Shown here: positions 6,047-8,287 of the stretch, in pieces | Layout: each line of letters opens with the position of its first letter | Numbering within the stretch: the first letter of the stretch is position 1 | Source: Candidatus Aenigmatarchaeota archaeon | GTDB lineage: Archaea; Aenigmatarchaeota; Aenigmatarchaeia; QMZS01 | DNA length: 8,287 bases | NCBI GenBank assembly: GCA_030620695.1 | Contig: JAUXEA010000017.1 | Location: 1-8,287, forward strand | Direction of reading: 5' to 3' | Position numbers and translations under genes: made by a program | Notes under the pieces: model-generated | Told to the model about the DNA's origin: nothing | Database searches by the model: none | Seen by the model: the letters and a program-made list of their open reading frames with translations, nothing else

Positions 6047-6533
6047 TTTTCTCACCCAATAGTTTATTTATTTTTTCAAGAGAGGGTTCTACGACTGTTA
6101 TTAAGAATTCTTTTGACCTTTTTCTAAACTCCTCTTTCATAAAGATGGTTCCTGTGTAGTATTGTGCTTTGATTCTTTCCTTTTTTGCTTCAGATAAATC
6201 ATTCGCTAAATTAATAAACTCTCTGTAACCTCTTTCAATAAGATTTAGAATTTCTTTATTTTTTATTAATTCTCTTAGGACTTTTATTGTTGTTGCATGC
6301 ACTTCTGTTTCTATCTTAAGTCTAAACTTTTTTGCAAGAAGCAACTTTGTAATATCATGCATTGCATAATAGCCGGATATTATACTCCACCTTGGAAAAT
6401 TTTCTATATTTTGTTTACAGTGTTCCAAGTTATCTTTATAGGAATTCTCAAAGAAATTTAGGTATCTCTCAAGTTCCAGTTCTTTTATTTTGCTTACTTT
6501 TCCTTCATTTATCAGAGTTTCTATTTTTACCAT
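6039..6533 (-). CDS. HEPN-domain protein (partner of MNT nucleotidyltransferase)
   Basis: This 164-aa, all-alpha protein carries the HEPN core SGYYAMHDITKLLLAKKF (residues 53-70), with a following His79 (EVHATTIKVL) and a later helix with RIKAQYYTG (120-128). HEPN proteins are often the RNase toxin of HEPN/MNT pairs. The R-x4-6-H ribonuclease motif is not visible here: Arg48 is followed by His59, which is too far apart. It may therefore belong to the non-RNase type, as in HI0074-like proteins. Its 3' end overlaps the nucleotidyltransferase start by 8 bases, which supports cotranslation. It starts with ATG at 6533, and the sequence upstream holds repeated TACCA/TGGTA elements. No membrane segment or signal is visible. 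Confidence 0.78.
   Translation of the reverse strand: MVKIETLINEGKVSKIKELELERYLNFFENSYKDNLEHCKQNIENFPRWSIISGYYAMHDITKLLLAKKFRLKIETEVHATTIKVLRELIKNKEILNLIERGYREFINLANDLSEAKKERIKAQYYTGTIFMKEEFRKRSKEFLITVVEPSLEKINKLLGEKND
6052..6056 (-). promoter_or_regulatory. Shine-Dalgarno site fixing the nucleotidyltransferase start
   Basis: GGTGA on the minus strand matches the anti-Shine-Dalgarno end of archaeal 16S rRNA and lies five bases before the ATG at 6046. It is the only clear ribosome binding site in the window. It falls inside the end of the HEPN gene, consistent with an internal operon gene being translated from a leadered message. Confidence 0.6.
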
Positions 6534-6549
6534 TTTTTACCACATATAT

Positions 6550-6577
6550 AGTATTTATTTATTTTTATTTAAATACT
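6550..6577. repeat. Inverted repeat AGTATTTA / TAAATACT
   Basis: Perfect 8-base arms (6550-6557 and 6570-6577) flank a 12-base AT spacer. The spacing of about two helical turns between arm centres fits a dimeric winged-helix regulator. It overlaps the TATA-like element of the HEPN operon, so binding could block transcription. Confidence 0.5.
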
Positions 6578-6578
6578 T

Positions 6579-6594
6579 TACCATTTTTTTGGTA
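6579..6594. repeat. Inverted repeat TACCA / TGGTA
   Basis: TACCA (6579-6583) and TGGTA (6590-6594) are separated by six T's. Two further direct copies of TACCA lie at 6528-6532, covering the HEPN start codon, and 6538-6542. The short arms make chance possible, but four copies in about 70 bases are noticeable. Confidence 0.4.
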
Positions 6595-6626
6595 TTTTTT
6601 ATACTCTTATGATAATTCGTATATAG

Positions 6627-6640
6627 TTTAAATATTTAAA
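6627..6640. repeat. 14-bp perfect palindrome
   Basis: TTTAAATATTTAAA is its own reverse complement. It lies 49 bases past the stop of the secreted-protein gene and upstream of the HEPN promoter. It may be a TATA-like or regulator-binding site. In such AT-rich DNA, some palindromes of A and T are expected by chance. Confidence 0.4.
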
Positions 6641-6688
6641 GATTTGGTTTATATAAAGGTTAAGATTTAAGAAATTAGAATTTATGAT

Positions 6689-8287
6689 TTATGTTTCACA
6701 GACACCATCAGTACAACTATCGCCAGTAGCGCAATGCTGTTCAAAATAGCAGTAACAATTATTAGTACAGGAAGTTCCTGTTTCTGTTGTCCAATAATTA
6801 CCTACGGTATAATCGTCCATACAGAAATTACTCGGTTGACTGGCAGCGCAGGTTCCATGTGCTGTTACAGCAGTGTGCTCGTCGTGGCATTTCTGTTCAC
6901 ATGATGGTTTAGTATCTACTACACACCTATCACCCTCGCATTTGTATCCGCTTGGGCAGGACACTCCCATGGAGTACCAAGCACATTCATCATTCCAGCA
7001 GAAGTGTTCATATAATTTGCCACTGCTGCAGTAGTCTGTTCCACCATTGCCTTTGTAGTCACTACAGGTTCCCTTCTCATAATAATCTTTTCCATCAGGG
7101 TAGGTGGTATCAGAATCTGTGTCTGAGCACCATGGAGCAACACTTATTGTGAAATAATCATCAGACCTATCTTTAATAGTCCAGTCCTGAGTACTCTGAA
7201 TATAAATTCCATAATCACTACCTGATGAAATATCAGTTGGAATTGTCCAAGAATATTTTCCTGATGAAATTAGGGGGTGCCTTATATATTTCACTGCAGT
7301 TCCTCCTTTATGCAAATATATATCTACTCTGTCGCTTAGCCCAGTAGAAGTCCAGGTAATATCCTTTGTTTCTCCAGTCTTCCAACTTTGTCCGCCATTT
7401 GGAGAAGTAACTGTTATTGACTTTGGAGGTGGGGCAGAACTTATTATTATTGTTTTTGAATTAGATTCGCCAGGGTCATTAAAACCATTTACTCCATTTT
7501 TATCAACACATGCAGAATAATCATAAGTTCCTGCAGAGGGAGGAGCATTAAAGGAGATGGGAATAGAGCAACTACCTCCACTCACTGTGCAGGATCCCTT
7601 CAAGGTGCCAGAGCAGGAGTTTTCTCTAAACTGAACTACCTTGCCATCACAATTTGATAAACCGGAAGCAGTTGCTGTAATACTCTGGGAAGGTTCTGCT
7701 GTACTTGGTATAGAAAGTGAAACCGAACCTGAGCATTGTGGTGGTGGCGGGGATGTGCCACTTCTAACACACCGGACATATTTGCTAAAGTCTTTGTCAG
7801 AAATAGCAGTCTCGCCACACATAGCGAAGAATACGCCTTTAGCTTTAGTGCTACTCTCTTCAGTTGATGACCAATAGGTAAATGTTTCGCCTTCATTATC
7901 AAAACAGGTTCCATCAGAAGCACAAGCATCTGAATAACACAACCCAAGTAAAGTAGCTATATTTGGTAATATCCAATCATTGAGTCCTCCATAATTTAAA
8001 TTTTCACAGTGAGAAACCGCATAACTCCAAGGCATCTTGGAGGATCTAGTTGGCGTCCAGCACTTGCTACTACCACAATCTACATAAACTGTAACACCAT
8101 TGCAGGTTATCTTTTTATAGGTACCGGAACAAGCACAAGTGTAACACATTTCTTCTGTTTCACCTGATACTGTGCAACTAACAGAACAGCAAGTTCCTGT
8201 TCCAGAATGCTTTAAAGAAGTTCCCGGGCAAGTTTCATTTGCCTGGCAAATAAATCCGCCTAATACTCCGCCATGCTGTGAACAAGG
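6689..8287 (-). CDS. Large modular Cys-rich secreted protein (5'-truncated by window edge)
   Basis: The frame is open from the window edge to TAA at 6689, giving at least 532 aa. The Met at 8149 is internal, because Cys-rich coding sequence continues upstream of it (ICQANETCPG, GTCCSVSC), a repeat-like style common in archaeal surface proteins. Approximate modules, numbered from the window edge: residues 1-65 Cys-rich; 71-176 DUF1566-like, with NDWILPN, YWSSTE and YVRCVRSG; 184-284 Ig-like, with FNAPPSAGTYDYSACVDKNG and DPGES; 293-382 Kre9/Knh1-like, with SPNGGQSWKTGETKDITW, YSWTIP and DDYFTIS; 386-532 Cys-rich, with DYYEKGTCSDYKG, CPSGYKCEGDRCV and CTDGVCET. Pro-rich linkers (PPPP) join modules. 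No C-terminal anchor is seen, so any membrane anchor or signal would be in the missing N-terminus. It is probably exported and disulfide-stabilised, for adhesion or sugar binding. G+C is much higher than in the genes beside it. Confidence 0.85.
   Translation of the reverse strand, partial: PCSQHGGVLGGFICQANETCPGTSLKHSGTGTCCSVSCTVSGETEEMCYTCACSGTYKKITCNGVTVYVDCGSSKCWTPTRSSKMPWSYAVSHCENLNYGGLNDWILPNIATLLGLCYSDACASDGTCFDNEGETFTYWSSTEESSTKAKGVFFAMCGETAISDKDFSKYVRCVRSGTSPPPPQCSGSVSLSIPSTAEPSQSITATASGLSNCDGKVVQFRENSCSGTLKGSCTVSGGSCSIPISFNAPPSAGTYDYSACVDKNGVNGFNDPGESNSKTIIISSAPPPKSITVTSPNGGQSWKTGETKDITWTSTGLSDRVDIYLHKGGTAVKYIRHPLISSGKYSWTIPTDISSGSDYGIYIQSTQDWTIKDRSDDYFTISVAPWCSDTDSDTTYPDGKDYYEKGTCSDYKGNGGTDYCSSGKLYEHFCWNDECAWYSMGVSCPSGYKCEGDRCVVDTKPSCEQKCHDEHTAVTAHGTCAASQPSNFCMDDYTVGNYWTTETGTSCTNNCYCYFEQHCATGDSCTDGVCET

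Larger units (their letters stand above)
6534..6688 (-). promoter_or_regulatory. AT-rich control region of the HEPN/nucleotidyltransferase operon
   Basis: This 155-bp gap separates the secreted-protein stop from the HEPN start. It holds a TATA-like TATTTAAATA on the minus strand (6575 down to 6566), with the HEPN ATG some 35-40 bases away, and a second candidate, CTATATATG (6551 down to 6543), nearer the start. It also has several short inverted repeats listed separately. No coding frame of interest is seen in it. The repeats could be operator sites for the winged-helix part of the nucleotidyltransferase; that is inference. Confidence 0.45.

Noticed and set aside
6047..6055. GTG at 6055 as the nucleotidyltransferase start
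   Set aside because: The GTG is partly inside a good Shine-Dalgarno site that lies five bases before the ATG at 6046, so the ATG is preferred.
7636..7947. Overlapping minus-strand frame of 103 codons within the secreted-protein gene
   Set aside because: It sits in another frame of a region already explained by the DUF1566-like and Ig-like modules and shows no domain of its own.
8147..8149. ATG at 8149 as the true start of the secreted protein
   Set aside because: The same frame stays open and Cys-rich up to the window edge with the same sequence style, and no signal peptide follows this Met. It is an internal Met.
1..8287. CRISPR arrays, tRNA or rRNA genes, insertion sequences
   Set aside because: I saw no regularly spaced repeats, cloverleaf-like conserved stretches, rRNA segments, transposase genes or terminal inverted repeats, though a covariance-model search was not possible here.

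Overview
The window looks like a piece of an AT-rich archaeal chromosome, most likely from a small-genome DPANN-type lineage. That lineage call is inference. The archaeal assignment rests on an archaeal-type ATP-dependent DNA ligase, a Pus10-family protein, prepilin-like class III leaders, short AT-rich promoters with almost no Shine-Dalgarno sites, and a Cys-rich secreted protein of a style common in uncultivated archaea. Genes are packed tightly: two convergent pairs end within a base or overlap, two divergent pairs share 21- and 26-bp promoter regions, and no gene-free stretch reaches 300 bp.

Left part (1-1980). The last codons of a probable plus-strand gene run into a TatD-family metallohydrolase on the minus strand. 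Upstream of tatD, on the same strand, lie two small genes (42 and 66 aa) that seem weakly related to each other. Next come a CobO/BtuR-type corrinoid adenosyltransferase with an unusual internal insertion and a short intergenic hairpin.

Middle (1981-5482). A complete 553-aa DNA ligase is divergent from a Pus10-family protein. The latter keeps its N-terminal zinc-binding cysteines and its C-terminal signature but has lost the expected catalytic aspartate and neighbouring motifs; it may be a non-catalytic RNA-binding relative. Two short divergent genes follow. They encode related prepilin-like proteins, each with an N-terminal K-G leader, one hydrophobic helix and a Cys-containing tail.

Right part (5483-8287). 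A HEPN protein and a nucleotidyltransferase with an N-terminal winged-helix region form an overlapping minus-strand pair, preceded by an AT-rich 155-bp region with several inverted repeats. The window ends inside a large secreted modular protein (DUF1566-like, Ig-like, Kre9/Knh1-like and Cys-rich segments) whose base composition is clearly richer in G+C than the HEPN/nucleotidyltransferase pair beside it.

The genes do not form one obvious pathway. The left and middle parts are mostly housekeeping (DNA ligation, tRNA modification or binding, cofactor activation). The right part looks like accessory cell-surface and toxin-antitoxin-like content. The best candidates for something undescribed are the active-site-degenerate Pus10 homologue, the divergent prepilin pair and the HEPN/wHTH-nucleotidyltransferase module with its candidate operator.
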